Positions 24,936 through 32,925 of a DNA stretch of 64,000 nucleotides are shown here, in pieces (the first letter of the stretch is position 1; each line of letters begins with the position of its first letter). Made by a program: the position numbers and the translations under genes. The notes under the pieces are model-generated. The model ran no database searches. It was given only the letters and a program-made list of their open reading frames with translations, and was not told the DNA's origin. The DNA comes from Georgenia satyanarayanai (GTDB taxonomy: Bacteria; Actinomycetota; Actinomycetes; Actinomycetales; Actinomycetaceae), in NCBI RefSeq assembly GCF_009193135.1, contig NZ_VUKC01000004.1:161226-225225 (forward strand). The letters are read 5' to 3'.

Positions 24936-25753
24936 GACCGACCTCCCTGGATGAGTGCGGTGGCGCGCCGCACGAGCGGCCGCGGTGCGTGCGCGGCGAG
25001 GAACGCGATGACGCGGAAGCGGAGCGAGGGCACCGAGCGGACCCGGCCACGCTCGACGTCCTCCAGCGCGTCGGACACGACGCGGTCGGCCTCGAGCCAC
25101 AGGACGTTCGGGATCGCGCTCGTGCGGATCTTCGCCCGCTCGTGGAACTCGGTGCGCACCCAGCCGGGCACGAGCGCGGTGGCCTGGACGCCGGTCCCCG
25201 CGAGCTCCAGGGACAGGGACTCGGAGTAGGTCGCCACCCAGGACTTGATCGCCGAGTAGGCGCCCATGGGGACGAGGCCGGCCACCGAGGCGACGTTGAC
25301 GATGACGCCGCGGCCCCGCGACACCATCGCGCGGCCCGCGGCGTTGCCCAGGACGAGGACGGCGCGGACCATGACGTCCAGCGACCGGTCGACCTCGCTG
25401 AGGTCCTCCGCGAGGAGCGGCACGTGCACGCCGTGGCCCGCGTTGTTGACGAGGACGTCCACGGGGGACCCGGCGTCCAGCAGCCGCGCCGCGACGGCGT
25501 CCACGTCGTCGCGCGCCGCGAGGTCGGCCACGAGCGTCTCCACCTCGACACCGTAGCGCCAACGCAGCTGCTCGGCCGTCTTCTCCAGGCGCTCCCGGTT
25601 GCGGGCGACGAGCACGAGCGCGAGCCCACGGGCGGCCAGCGCCCGGGCGAACTCGAGGCCGAGGCCGGACGTGCCGCCGGTGACGAGCGCGCGTCCCTGC
25701 AGGACGGAGGCGTCGGTGGGCGCCGAGAGCGGGCGTCGGGGACCGGTGGTCAT
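24932..25753 (-). CDS. Short-chain dehydrogenase, candidate acyl/alkyl-DHAP reductase
   Basis: Classical SDR of 273 residues. Cofactor motif TGGTSGLG (residues 25-32), NNAGHGV, and catalytic Ser156, Tyr166 and Lys170 (VASVAG...YSAIK). The VLVARNRERLEK stretch with Arg51 suggests NADP(H) preference. The C-terminus carries a hydrophobic-basic segment (LRFRVIAFLAAHAPRP) that could touch the membrane, like DHRS7B/PexRAP, the mammalian alkyl-DHAP reductase. ATG 25753 overlaps the reductase/HAD stop (ATGA) and its own stop overlaps the acyltransferase start. Operon context with an AGPS homologue is the main reason for the proposed role; sequence alone supports only SDR. Confidence 0.88.
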   Translation of the reverse strand: MTTGPRRPLSAPTDASVLQGRALVTGGTSGLGLEFARALAARGLALVLVARNRERLEKTAEQLRWRYGVEVETLVADLAARDDVDAVAARLLDAGSPVDVLVNNAGHGVHVPLLAEDLSEVDRSLDVMVRAVLVLGNAAGRAMVSRGRGVIVNVASVAGLVPMGAYSAIKSWVATYSESLSLELAGTGVQATALVPGWVRTEFHERAKIRTSAIPNVLWLEADRVVSDALEDVERGRVRSVPSLRFRVIAFLAAHAPRPLVRRATALIQGGRS

Positions 25754-28017
25754 CGCTGGACGGCCTCCTTCAGGCTGCGCAGGACTGGGGCGATGCGGCC
25801 CTCGACCGTCGTCGTCCACGTGTGGACGGGCCAGCGCTGGGCGCGTGCGTAACGGTAGAGCTGGGCGTCGGGGTTGACCACGTGGGGGTTGCCGACGACC
25901 TCGAGCCAGGGCCGGTCGGCGTAGCTGTCGCCGTAGGCGTACGAGGCCGACAGGTCCAGACCTTCGTCGCGGGCGTAGCGCGTGAGCCAGGTCGCCCGGG
26001 ACTCCCCGACGAGCGGGGAGGCGAGGAGGTGGCCGGTCCAGCGGCCGTCGTCGTCCTTCTCCATCTGGCCGGCGACGACGACGTCGAAGAGCGGCGCGAG
26101 CGGCTCGACGAAGACGTCGATCTCCCCGGTGACGAGGACGGTGCGGTGGCCGGCGGCCCGGTGGGCGCGGATCTGCTTGACGGCCTCGGTGAGGACGTCA
26201 CGGCGCAGGGAGTCCTGCACCCGCTCGGCGATCGCGGTGCGCAGCTCCGCCTCGTGGGTGCCGGCGTAGCGGCGCATGAAGGTGCGGATGAAGTCGCCGC
26301 GGTCGCGCATCTCCGCCTGGAGGTAGCGCGGGCCGAGGGCGACGAGGTTGCCCAGCGCCTTGGGCCAGCCGGCCGGCGGGCGGGTGGCGAGCTCGACCCA
26401 CAGGTACTGCTCGACGAGGGTCGCGGCGATGACGGTGCGCTGGAGGTCGAAGACGGCGACGACGTCGCTGCGACGGGGCAGCTCGGCCTCGCGCGGCGTG
26501 CCGGCCTTGGGCCGCTCGCCACGCATGAGGCCCGGCACCCCGGGGATGTGGACCTCCTGGAGGTAGTGGCGCCAGTCGATCTCGGTGACGTCGAAGCCGT
26601 GCTCGGTCTGCCGCTCCGGCGGCAGGGAGGCGTGCAGCGCCCGGGTGCGGGCGTCGTCGAAGATGACCTCGATCTGCGTGTACGGCTGGTACAGCGAGGT
26701 GAACTTGCGCAGCGTGTCGAGGTCGCGGCGCGCCTTGTACAGCGTGGACATCCACTCGCGGGTGCGGGCGCGCGCCGGCAGGCGCCCGACGGCGCGGTCG
26801 GCCACCTGCACCGCCTTCTCCCGGCGGCGCACGGCGCGCTCGACGGCACCGCGGTGCGGGAAGGACCACGAGGGCACCGAGACGTGGGAGCCGCTGGAGT
26901 CCTTGAGCGGGTTCGCGGAGAAGTACTCGCGCACGTACTCGTAGAGCTTGCCGAAGCGCAGCGGGTTCGTGATCCCGGAGGAGACCTGGAAGTAGTGCGC
27001 GTCGCCCGCCGGCGGCGGCGCGGCGGCCGCGGCGAGGATCGCGTTGACGACGAAGTCGACGGGGATGACGTCGAGGACGGTGTCGGCGAGCGCCGGGAAC
27101 TCCGGGAGCATGCCGCGGCCGTAGGCGGCGATGAGGGGGTCGGCGACCTTGAAGCCGTCGATCCAGCCCGGGTAGGGGTGGCGGAAGGAGGACTCGATGA
27201 TCGTCGGGCGCACGACCGACAGGCGGTGCCCGCCGCCCTGCCACAGGTCCTCGGCGACCCGCTCGCCCATCGCCTTGGTGAAGGTGTAGACGTCCGGCCA
27301 GCCGAGCGACTCCGCGCGGGTGCGGGCGTGGTGGACGAGCTCCTCGCGGACCCACGCGACACGGGCCGCCTCGGCGGCCTGGGCGACGGCGCGGGGCCCG
27401 GCGCGGCGGTGGTCGACGTCGGCCTGGCGCAGCAGCGGCTCGAGGACCTCGGGGCGGCGCGAGGCCTCCTCGGCGGACTGGCGGGCCGCGAGCGCCGAGC
27501 GCAGCTCGGTGCCGTAGTCGACGTCGTGGTCGAGGCTGCGCTCCTCGGCCACGCCCTTGCGCAGGCCGGCGACGTAGCTCGTCGAGACGTGGACGACGTG
27601 CGGGTCGGTCCCGGTGGCGAGGAGCCGCTCGTAGAGGTTGACCGGGCCGGCGACGTTGGCGGCGAACGCCTCGTCGACGGGGAGGTCGAAGGAGACGCTG
27701 GAGGCGGAGTGGACGACGACGTCGAGGTCGTCGGGCAGCTCGGGGACGTCCTCGAGGTCGCCGGGGATGACGGTGACCCGCTCGGTGAAGGCGGCCAGCG
27801 CGTTCTCCTCGCCGACGGAGTCGCGCCAGCTGCGGAAGACCGGCTTGCGCAGCAGCTTCTCGGCGCGTCGCTGAGCGCTGAGGTCGCCGCGGGGGCGGAC
27901 GAGGATGCTGATGCGGGTCGTCGGGTAGGCGGCGAGAAGCTTCTCGACGACGGCCTGGCCGACGAAGCCGGTGGCGCCCGTGACGAGGACGTGCGCGTGC
28001 TCCAACGGTGAGTGCAT
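25750..28017 (-). CDS. Fatty acyl-CoA reductase fused to a HAD-IB-like domain
   Basis: Fusion protein of 755 residues. Residues 1-345 are an extended SDR of the fatty acyl-CoA reductase (male-sterility) family: VTGATGFVG (residues 12-20), catalytic Tyr244 and Lys248 in YTFTKAMGE, then VRPTIIESS; residues about 350-500 are the FAR C-terminal region. Residues 515-740 resemble SerB-type HAD phosphatases: VFDLQRTVI (Asp524), VLVTGEID, and the metal loop YAYGDSYADRPWL. The usual second aspartate of motif I (DxD) is Gln526, so ordinary phosphatase activity is doubtful. Proposed job: reduce acyl-CoA to fatty alcohol for AgpS. First gene of a four-gene operon; ATG 28017 lies 7 nt after TAGAGT. Confidence 0.87.
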   Translation of the reverse strand: MHSPLEHAHVLVTGATGFVGQAVVEKLLAAYPTTRISILVRPRGDLSAQRRAEKLLRKPVFRSWRDSVGEENALAAFTERVTVIPGDLEDVPELPDDLDVVVHSASSVSFDLPVDEAFAANVAGPVNLYERLLATGTDPHVVHVSTSYVAGLRKGVAEERSLDHDVDYGTELRSALAARQSAEEASRRPEVLEPLLRQADVDHRRAGPRAVAQAAEAARVAWVREELVHHARTRAESLGWPDVYTFTKAMGERVAEDLWQGGGHRLSVVRPTIIESSFRHPYPGWIDGFKVADPLIAAYGRGMLPEFPALADTVLDVIPVDFVVNAILAAAAAPPPAGDAHYFQVSSGITNPLRFGKLYEYVREYFSANPLKDSSGSHVSVPSWSFPHRGAVERAVRRREKAVQVADRAVGRLPARARTREWMSTLYKARRDLDTLRKFTSLYQPYTQIEVIFDDARTRALHASLPPERQTEHGFDVTEIDWRHYLQEVHIPGVPGLMRGERPKAGTPREAELPRRSDVVAVFDLQRTVIAATLVEQYLWVELATRPPAGWPKALGNLVALGPRYLQAEMRDRGDFIRTFMRRYAGTHEAELRTAIAERVQDSLRRDVLTEAVKQIRAHRAAGHRTVLVTGEIDVFVEPLAPLFDVVVAGQMEKDDDGRWTGHLLASPLVGESRATWLTRYARDEGLDLSASYAYGDSYADRPWLEVVGNPHVVNPDAQLYRYARAQRWPVHTWTTTVEGRIAPVLRSLKEAVQR

Positions 28018-28024
28018 TTGCCGA

Positions 28025-28030
28025 ACTCTA
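28025..28030 (-). promoter_or_regulatory. -10 box of the ether-lipid operon (leaderless)
   Basis: TAGAGT on the minus strand, 7 nt before ATG 28017; no ribosome site is present. No convincing -35 box. Confidence 0.5.
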
Positions 28031-28087
28031 TAGCCGGGAGCCCCCTCACCAGAACTAGGCCCGGCCCCCGCGCGCCGCCCACCCTAG

Positions 28088-28158
28088 AACTTCGCAGTTG
28101 GTGGGTTCGGCGACGCGATACGTGCGGCGAGGCGACAGCAGCCCACCAACTGCGACGG
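28088..28158 (+). repeat. 71-bp interspersed palindromic repeat, copy A
   Basis: Imperfect palindrome starting AACTTCGCAGTTGGTG, with perfect 14-bp arms 28092-28105 and 28142-28155 and CGACGC at position 24. Same length and register as copies at 54654-54724 (minus) and 57878-57948 (plus). It lies just beyond the nrdG stop and upstream of the ether-lipid operon promoter, so it may also end nrdDG transcripts. Confidence 0.7.
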
Positions 28159-28173
28159 TGTCGGACGGACCGG

Positions 28174-28932
28174 TCAGGCGGGTCTCAGGTCGTAGCGGTC
28201 CAGGTCGAGGGCGCGGACCTGGTCGTCCAGGGTCGCGACCTCCTGCTGCCACGCGCGCTGGTCGGCCGCGGCGTGGGCGTGGGTGAACTCCTCGCGCGTG
28301 CCCTCGGTCCGCACGACCTGGAGCGCGAAGGCACGCGCGCCGGCGTCACGGGCACGGCGGGCGATCTCGACGGCGTGGCGGACCGCGGGGGAGCCGGGCG
28401 CGACCGTCGTGCGGACCTCGTGGTCGACGCCGGAGGCGACGAGCAGGTCGAGGCACTCCCACGCGAGGTGGCCCGCGCCCGGGCGCCGTACGACGTCGTC
28501 GTAGTCCTCGGGCAGGGCCTTGAGGTCCAGGCCCACCCAGTCGACGTCACCGAGCACCGCCTCGAGCCGCCGCGGGTAGGGACCCGCGGTGTGGAGACCG
28601 ACGGCGAACCCGAGCGCGCGCACCTCCCGGGCGGCCGGGAGGAGCGCCGCCTGCCGGGTGGCCTCCCCGCCGGACAGGACGACGGCGTCCAGGAGGCGGC
28701 GTCGTCGGCGGAGGAAGGCGAGCACGTCCTGCCAGGGGAGCGTGCCCGGGGTGCGCGGGGGGATGAGCGTCGGGTTGTGGCAGTAGGAGCAGTCCCACGG
28801 GCAGCCCTGGCAGAAGACCGTCGCGGCGAGCCGCCCGGGCCAGTCGACCGTCGACAGCGGCGCCATCCCGGCGACCTGGAGGTCGTCGGCGCGGGCCGGT
28901 GAGGCGGGGCGGCCCGCCGCGACGGCGGTCAC
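28174..28932 (-). CDS. nrdG: Anaerobic ribonucleoside-triphosphate reductase activating protein
   Basis: Radical SAM enzyme of 252 residues that installs the glycyl radical on NrdD. The [4Fe-4S] motif is CPWDCSYC (Cys44, Cys48, Cys51), with an extra CQGC just ahead, as in NrdG/PFL-activase-like proteins; FCQGCPWDCSYCHNP is the family signature. Downstream VVLSGGEATRQ binds SAM. GTG 28932 overlaps the nrdD stop by four bases (GTGA), so the pair is translationally coupled. It is larger than E. coli NrdG (about 154 residues), with a fuller partial barrel, as in the NrdG type found in many actinobacteria and archaea. The 71-bp repeat lies after its stop. Confidence 0.93.
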   Translation of the reverse strand: MTAVAAGRPASPARADDLQVAGMAPLSTVDWPGRLAATVFCQGCPWDCSYCHNPTLIPPRTPGTLPWQDVLAFLRRRRRLLDAVVLSGGEATRQAALLPAAREVRALGFAVGLHTAGPYPRRLEAVLGDVDWVGLDLKALPEDYDDVVRRPGAGHLAWECLDLLVASGVDHEVRTTVAPGSPAVRHAVEIARRARDAGARAFALQVVRTEGTREEFTHAHAAADQRAWQQEVATLDDQVRALDLDRYDLRPA

Positions 28933-30761
28933 GGCGTCACGACCGGTGCGGGGACGGCGGCCTGCTCGGTGAACATCTCCCGCTCGGCGTACTCGCCCCT
29001 CTTGCCGATGTTGAAGGAGCTCACCGGCCGGAAGTAGCCCATGACCCGGGTCCACACCTCGCACGCCACCGGCTCGTCGCGCTCGACGGCGCAGCGCGGG
29101 CAGGAGTGGTGCTCCCCGGAGAGGTAGCCGTGGTTCGGGCACACCGAGAAGGTCGGGGTGATGGTGACGTAGGGCAGACGGAAGCCCTCCAGGGCCCGGC
29201 GCACGATCTCCTTGCACGCCTGCGCGGAGGAGATGCGCTCGCTCATGTACAGGTGCAGGACCGTGCCGCCGGTGTACTTGCCCTGGAGCTCCTCCTGGCG
29301 CTCGAGCGCCTCGAACGGGTCGTCGGTGAAGCCGACGGGCAGCTGGGAGGAGTTCGTGTAGTACGGGTTGGTCCCGGTGCCGGCCTGGAGGATGCCGGGG
29401 AAGCGCGTGCGGTCCTCCTTGGCGAAGCGGTACGTCGTGCCCTCCGCCGGGGTGGCCTCGAGGTTGTACAGGTGTCCGGTGGCCTCCTGGTACTCGACCA
29501 TCCGGTCGCGGACGTGGTCGAGGAGGCGGGCGCACAGCGCGTGCCCGCGCGGGTCGGTGAGGTCGTACTCGTCGAGGGTGAAGTTGCGGACCATCTCGTT
29601 CATCCCGTTGACGCCGATGGTCGAGAAGTGGTTGTCCAGCGTCCCGAGGTAGCGGCGGGTCCACGGGAACAGGCCGCCGTCGATGTGCTCCTGGATGACG
29701 ACCCGCTTGAGCTCCAGGGTGTCGCGGGCGACGTCCATGAGCTCGTCGAGGCGACGCACGAGCCCGGCCTCGTCGTGCGCGTGAAGGTAGCCCAGCCGCG
29801 CCATGTTGACGGTGACGACACCGAGGGACCCGGTCTGCTCCGCCGAGCCGAAGAGCCCGTTGCCGCGCTTGAGCAGCTCCCGCAGGTCGAGCTGGAGACG
29901 GCAGCACATCGAGCGGATCATGCCGGGGTCGAGGTCGGAGCTGATGAAGTTCTGGAAGTAGGGCAGCCCGTACTTCGCGGTCATCGCGAAGAGCCGCTCG
30001 GTGTTCTCCGAGTCCCAGTCGAAGTCCTTGGTGATGTTGTACGTGGGGATGGGGAAGGTGAACACCTGCCCGGTCGCGTCGCCCTCGGTCATCACCTCCA
30101 GGTAGGCGCGGTTGACGAGGTCCATCTCGTGCTGGAGGTCGCCGTAGGTGAAGTCGCACGGCTCCCCGCCGACGAGCGGCACCTGCCCCCGCAGGTCCGG
30201 CGGGCAGGTCCAGTCGAAGGTGAGGTTGGTGAAGGGGGTCTGGGTGCCCCAGCGGGAGGGCACGTTGAGGTTGTGGACGAGCTCCTGGACGCCCTGCTTG
30301 ACGTCGTCGTAGGTCATCGCGTCCAGGCGGACGAAGGGGGCCATGTAGGTGTCGAAGGAGCTGAAGGCCTGCGCCCCGGCCCACTCGTTCTGCAGGGTCC
30401 CGAGGAAGTTGACGATCTGCCCGACGGCGGAGGAGAAGTGCCGGGCGGGTGCGGCGGAGATGGCCCCGGGCACGCCGTTGAAGCCCTCCTCCAGGAGGCG
30501 GCGCAGCGACCAGCCCGCGCAGTAGCCGGCGAACATGTCGAGGTCGTGGATGTGGAGGTCGCCCTCGCGGTGGGCGCGACCGGCCTCGGGGGCGTAGACA
30601 CGGTCGAGCCAGTAGTTGGCCACGACCTTCCCCGAGGTGTTGAGCATCATCCCGCCGAGCGAGTAGCCCTGGTTCGCGTTGGCGTTGACGCGCCAGTCGC
30701 TGCGGTCCAGGTACTCCTCGACGGTGGTGGTCGGGTCGACGTGGGTGGGGCGGTGGTCCAT
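28929..30761 (-). CDS. nrdD: Anaerobic (class III) ribonucleoside-triphosphate reductase
   Basis: Oxygen-sensitive glycyl-radical reductase of 610 residues that makes dNTPs without O2. Seen: active-site region NGLFGSAEQTGS and NMARLGY, GVNGMNEMVRN, the C-terminal zinc site (CPNHG and CPRC), and the radical glycine, about Gly575, in TRVMGYFRPVSSFN. The start ATG 30761 follows GGGAGAAG; the codons before it are not coding-like. The protein begins directly with VEEYLDRSDWRVNANAN, so the N-terminal ATP-cone present in E. coli NrdD (about 712 residues) is absent. Coupled to nrdG. Its presence implies capacity for anaerobic growth in an otherwise respiratory gene set. Confidence 0.95.
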   Translation of the reverse strand: MDHRPTHVDPTTTVEEYLDRSDWRVNANANQGYSLGGMMLNTSGKVVANYWLDRVYAPEAGRAHREGDLHIHDLDMFAGYCAGWSLRRLLEEGFNGVPGAISAAPARHFSSAVGQIVNFLGTLQNEWAGAQAFSSFDTYMAPFVRLDAMTYDDVKQGVQELVHNLNVPSRWGTQTPFTNLTFDWTCPPDLRGQVPLVGGEPCDFTYGDLQHEMDLVNRAYLEVMTEGDATGQVFTFPIPTYNITKDFDWDSENTERLFAMTAKYGLPYFQNFISSDLDPGMIRSMCCRLQLDLRELLKRGNGLFGSAEQTGSLGVVTVNMARLGYLHAHDEAGLVRRLDELMDVARDTLELKRVVIQEHIDGGLFPWTRRYLGTLDNHFSTIGVNGMNEMVRNFTLDEYDLTDPRGHALCARLLDHVRDRMVEYQEATGHLYNLEATPAEGTTYRFAKEDRTRFPGILQAGTGTNPYYTNSSQLPVGFTDDPFEALERQEELQGKYTGGTVLHLYMSERISSAQACKEIVRRALEGFRLPYVTITPTFSVCPNHGYLSGEHHSCPRCAVERDEPVACEVWTRVMGYFRPVSSFNIGKRGEYAEREMFTEQAAVPAPVVTP

Positions 30762-30901
30762 GGGCTTCTCCCGTGCTCGTGCGGACTGCGGCACGACAGA
30801 CGCTAGGACCGCGGGAGCGGGCGGGAACCCCTAGGTGTTGGGGTGTGTCGCACCAACCGCCGCTACATGTGGTGGTCGAAGCGGACGAACGTGACGGCGG
30901 C

Positions 30902-30931
30902 GGGACCTTGGTCCCGAGGCCGGGAGGCCTC
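30902..30931 (-). terminator. Short tandem hairpins at the end of the PASTA kinase gene
   Basis: GGGACC-TT-GGTCCC (30902-30915) and GAGGCC-GGGA-GGCCTC (30916-30931); the second overlaps the stop codon. Weak stems, so a tentative terminator. Confidence 0.4.
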
Positions 30932-32849
30932 AGACGACGGTGAGGGTGACGGTCGTGCCCGGCACCGCGAGCTCACCGGCGTCCGGGGACATGCTGCGCA
31001 CGGTGCCGAAGATGCCGCCGAGCACCCGCTCGACCTCGACGACGAAGCCCGCGGCCTCGAGCTCCTCGGTGGCGGCGCCCACCTGTCGTCCGACGAGGTC
31101 CGGCAGCTCGACCGGCTGGGGGCCGAGGGAGACGGTGACGGTGACCTCGTCGCCGCGGTAGAGCTGGACGTCCTCGTCCGGCGTGGGGTCCTGGCTCACG
31201 ACCCGGCCGGCGGGCACCTCGGGGTGGTAGTCCTCCTCGACGACGGCGCCGAGGCCGGCGCGCTCGAGGTCGGAGACAGCGGTGTCCGCGTCGGCCCCGA
31301 CGACCGAGACGAGCTCGACCGGCTCGCGGCCCGCGGACACGACGAGGTCGACCGGCTGGTCGTAGGGGATGACCTCACCGGCCTCCCGGCCGGCGGAGAT
31401 CACCTCACCGGCGGGGGCGTCGTCGTCGTACGGGGTCTCGACCTGCCCGACGGTGAGCTGGGCGGCCTCGAGCGCACCGGTCGCCTCCTCCTGGGTGAGG
31501 CCGACGAGCTCGGGCACCTCGACCATGAGGATGCCGCGGGAGACGTGGAGGACGACGGTGCCGTCGGTGCGCACGCGGTCGCCCGGTGCGGGCTCGGCGG
31601 AGACGACCTCGTGCTCGGGCACGGTGTCGTGGTGCTCGCGCTCGACGGTGAGGTCGAGGCCGGCGTCGCTGAGCACGGCGACGGCCTCGTCCTCGGTGAG
31701 GCCGACGACCGCGGGCACGGTGGCGTAGGCGCCGGGGCCGTGGGTGAACCACCACCACGAGCCGCCGCCGGTGAGGGCGAGGGCGAGCAGGACCATGGTG
31801 AGCGCGAAGACGCGGCGACGACGACGGCGGCGAGCCGGGCCGGCCGGTCCCGGATCGGGCACGCCGGCGTGGATCGCGCCGATGGGCAGGGCGACGGTGC
31901 CGGCGGGCAGCGGCGTGACGTCGGTGGCGGGACCCTCCGCACCGTCGGTGCCCCCCTCCTCGACCGCGGGGGCCACGTCCGCGCGGCGCGCGAGCGTGGC
32001 GTCGTCCAGGGCGGCGCGGGTGCGGCGCAGGAGCGCGAGCGCGGCGTCGGCGTCCGTGGGGCGGTCCGCGGCGTCCTTCGCGGTGAGGGCGGCGACGAGC
32101 TCGTCGACCTCCGCCGGGAGCCACTCGACCCGGGAGGAGGGGCGCGGGACGCCGTCGTTGACGTGCTGGAAGGCCACCCGGATCGGCTGGTCGGCGACGA
32201 AGGGCTGGGTGCCGGTGATGAGCTCGAACAGGACGATCCCGACGGCGTAGACGTCCGCGCGCGCGTCGGCGACCCCGGAGGTGACGATCTCGGGGGCGAG
32301 GTAGGCGACGGTCCCGAGCACGGTGCCGGTCGACGCCGCCGTCGCCTCGGTGACGGCGCGCGCGAGACCGAAGTCGGTGACCTTGGGGCGCCCGTCGCGC
32401 TCGAGGAGGACGTTCTCCGGCTTGACGTCGCGGTGGACGACCCCGGCGCGGTGGGCGCAGGCGAGGGCGTCGAGGACGCCGTCGACGACGTCGAGGGCGC
32501 GCCCCAGGGGCAGGGCACCCTCCCGGCGCAGCTCGGTGCGCAGGTTGTGGCCCTCGATGAGCTCCATCGTGAGGTAGCTCGTGTCGTCGGCCAGGCCCTG
32601 GTCGTAGATCGCGACGATGCCGGGGTGGTTGAGCCGGGCGGCGGAGCGGGCCTCGCGGCGGAAGCGGGCGACGAAGTCCGCGCTCTCGGCGAGGTGCGGG
32701 TGCATGGCCTTGAGGGCGACGGTGCGGTCCAGACGCCGGTCCAGGGCCCGGTAGACGGTGGCCATGCCGCCCCGGGCGATGCGGGCACGCACCTCGTACC
32801 GGCCGTCGACGAGACGGCCGAGCATGGGGTCGCTCACGGTGCGCTGCAC
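30930..32849 (-). CDS. Ser/Thr protein kinase with four PASTA repeats
   Basis: Transmembrane Hanks-type kinase of 639 residues. The kinase domain (about 17-280) has Lys47 (VALKAM), the HRDVKPEN loop (Asp141) and TDFG (Asp159); an Arg-rich stop-transfer leads into one membrane helix (about 347-367). Outside are four PASTA repeats (from about 376, 443, 511 and 577), which bind peptidoglycan or lipid II fragments. It would couple wall status to phosphorylation. The neighbours (LysM transglycosylase, Rv2175c-like protein, polyprenyl synthase) match the M. tuberculosis pknL locus, where Rv2175c is a PknL substrate, although mycobacterial PknL lacks PASTA repeats. GTG 32849 follows TAGACT by 7 nt. 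Confidence 0.95.
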   Translation of the reverse strand: MQRTVSDPMLGRLVDGRYEVRARIARGGMATVYRALDRRLDRTVALKAMHPHLAESADFVARFRREARSAARLNHPGIVAIYDQGLADDTSYLTMELIEGHNLRTELRREGALPLGRALDVVDGVLDALACAHRAGVVHRDVKPENVLLERDGRPKVTDFGLARAVTEATAASTGTVLGTVAYLAPEIVTSGVADARADVYAVGIVLFELITGTQPFVADQPIRVAFQHVNDGVPRPSSRVEWLPAEVDELVAALTAKDAADRPTDADAALALLRRTRAALDDATLARRADVAPAVEEGGTDGAEGPATDVTPLPAGTVALPIGAIHAGVPDPGPAGPARRRRRRRVFALTMVLLALALTGGGSWWWFTHGPGAYATVPAVVGLTEDEAVAVLSDAGLDLTVEREHHDTVPEHEVVSAEPAPGDRVRTDGTVVLHVSRGILMVEVPELVGLTQEEATGALEAAQLTVGQVETPYDDDAPAGEVISAGREAGEVIPYDQPVDLVVSAGREPVELVSVVGADADTAVSDLERAGLGAVVEEDYHPEVPAGRVVSQDPTPDEDVQLYRGDEVTVTVSLGPQPVELPDLVGRQVGAATEELEAAGFVVEVERVLGGIFGTVRSMSPDAGELAVPGTTVTLTVV

Positions 32850-32856
32850 GGGGCCG

Positions 32857-32862
32857 AGTCTA
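32857..32862 (-). promoter_or_regulatory. -10 box of the PASTA kinase gene (leaderless)
   Basis: TAGACT on the minus strand, 7 nt before GTG 32849, without a ribosome site. Confidence 0.5.
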
Positions 32863-32925
32863 GAGCCGCGGGCCCGCCCCGACCGGTAACGGGACCGGTG
32901 AGGCGGGCTGCGGCGTCGTGGCTGG

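Noticed and set aside
30795..30929. NrdR, FNR or Rex boxes upstream of nrdD
   Set aside because: TTGGTGCGACACACC and CTACATGTGGTGG were considered; neither fits a known consensus well enough to name.
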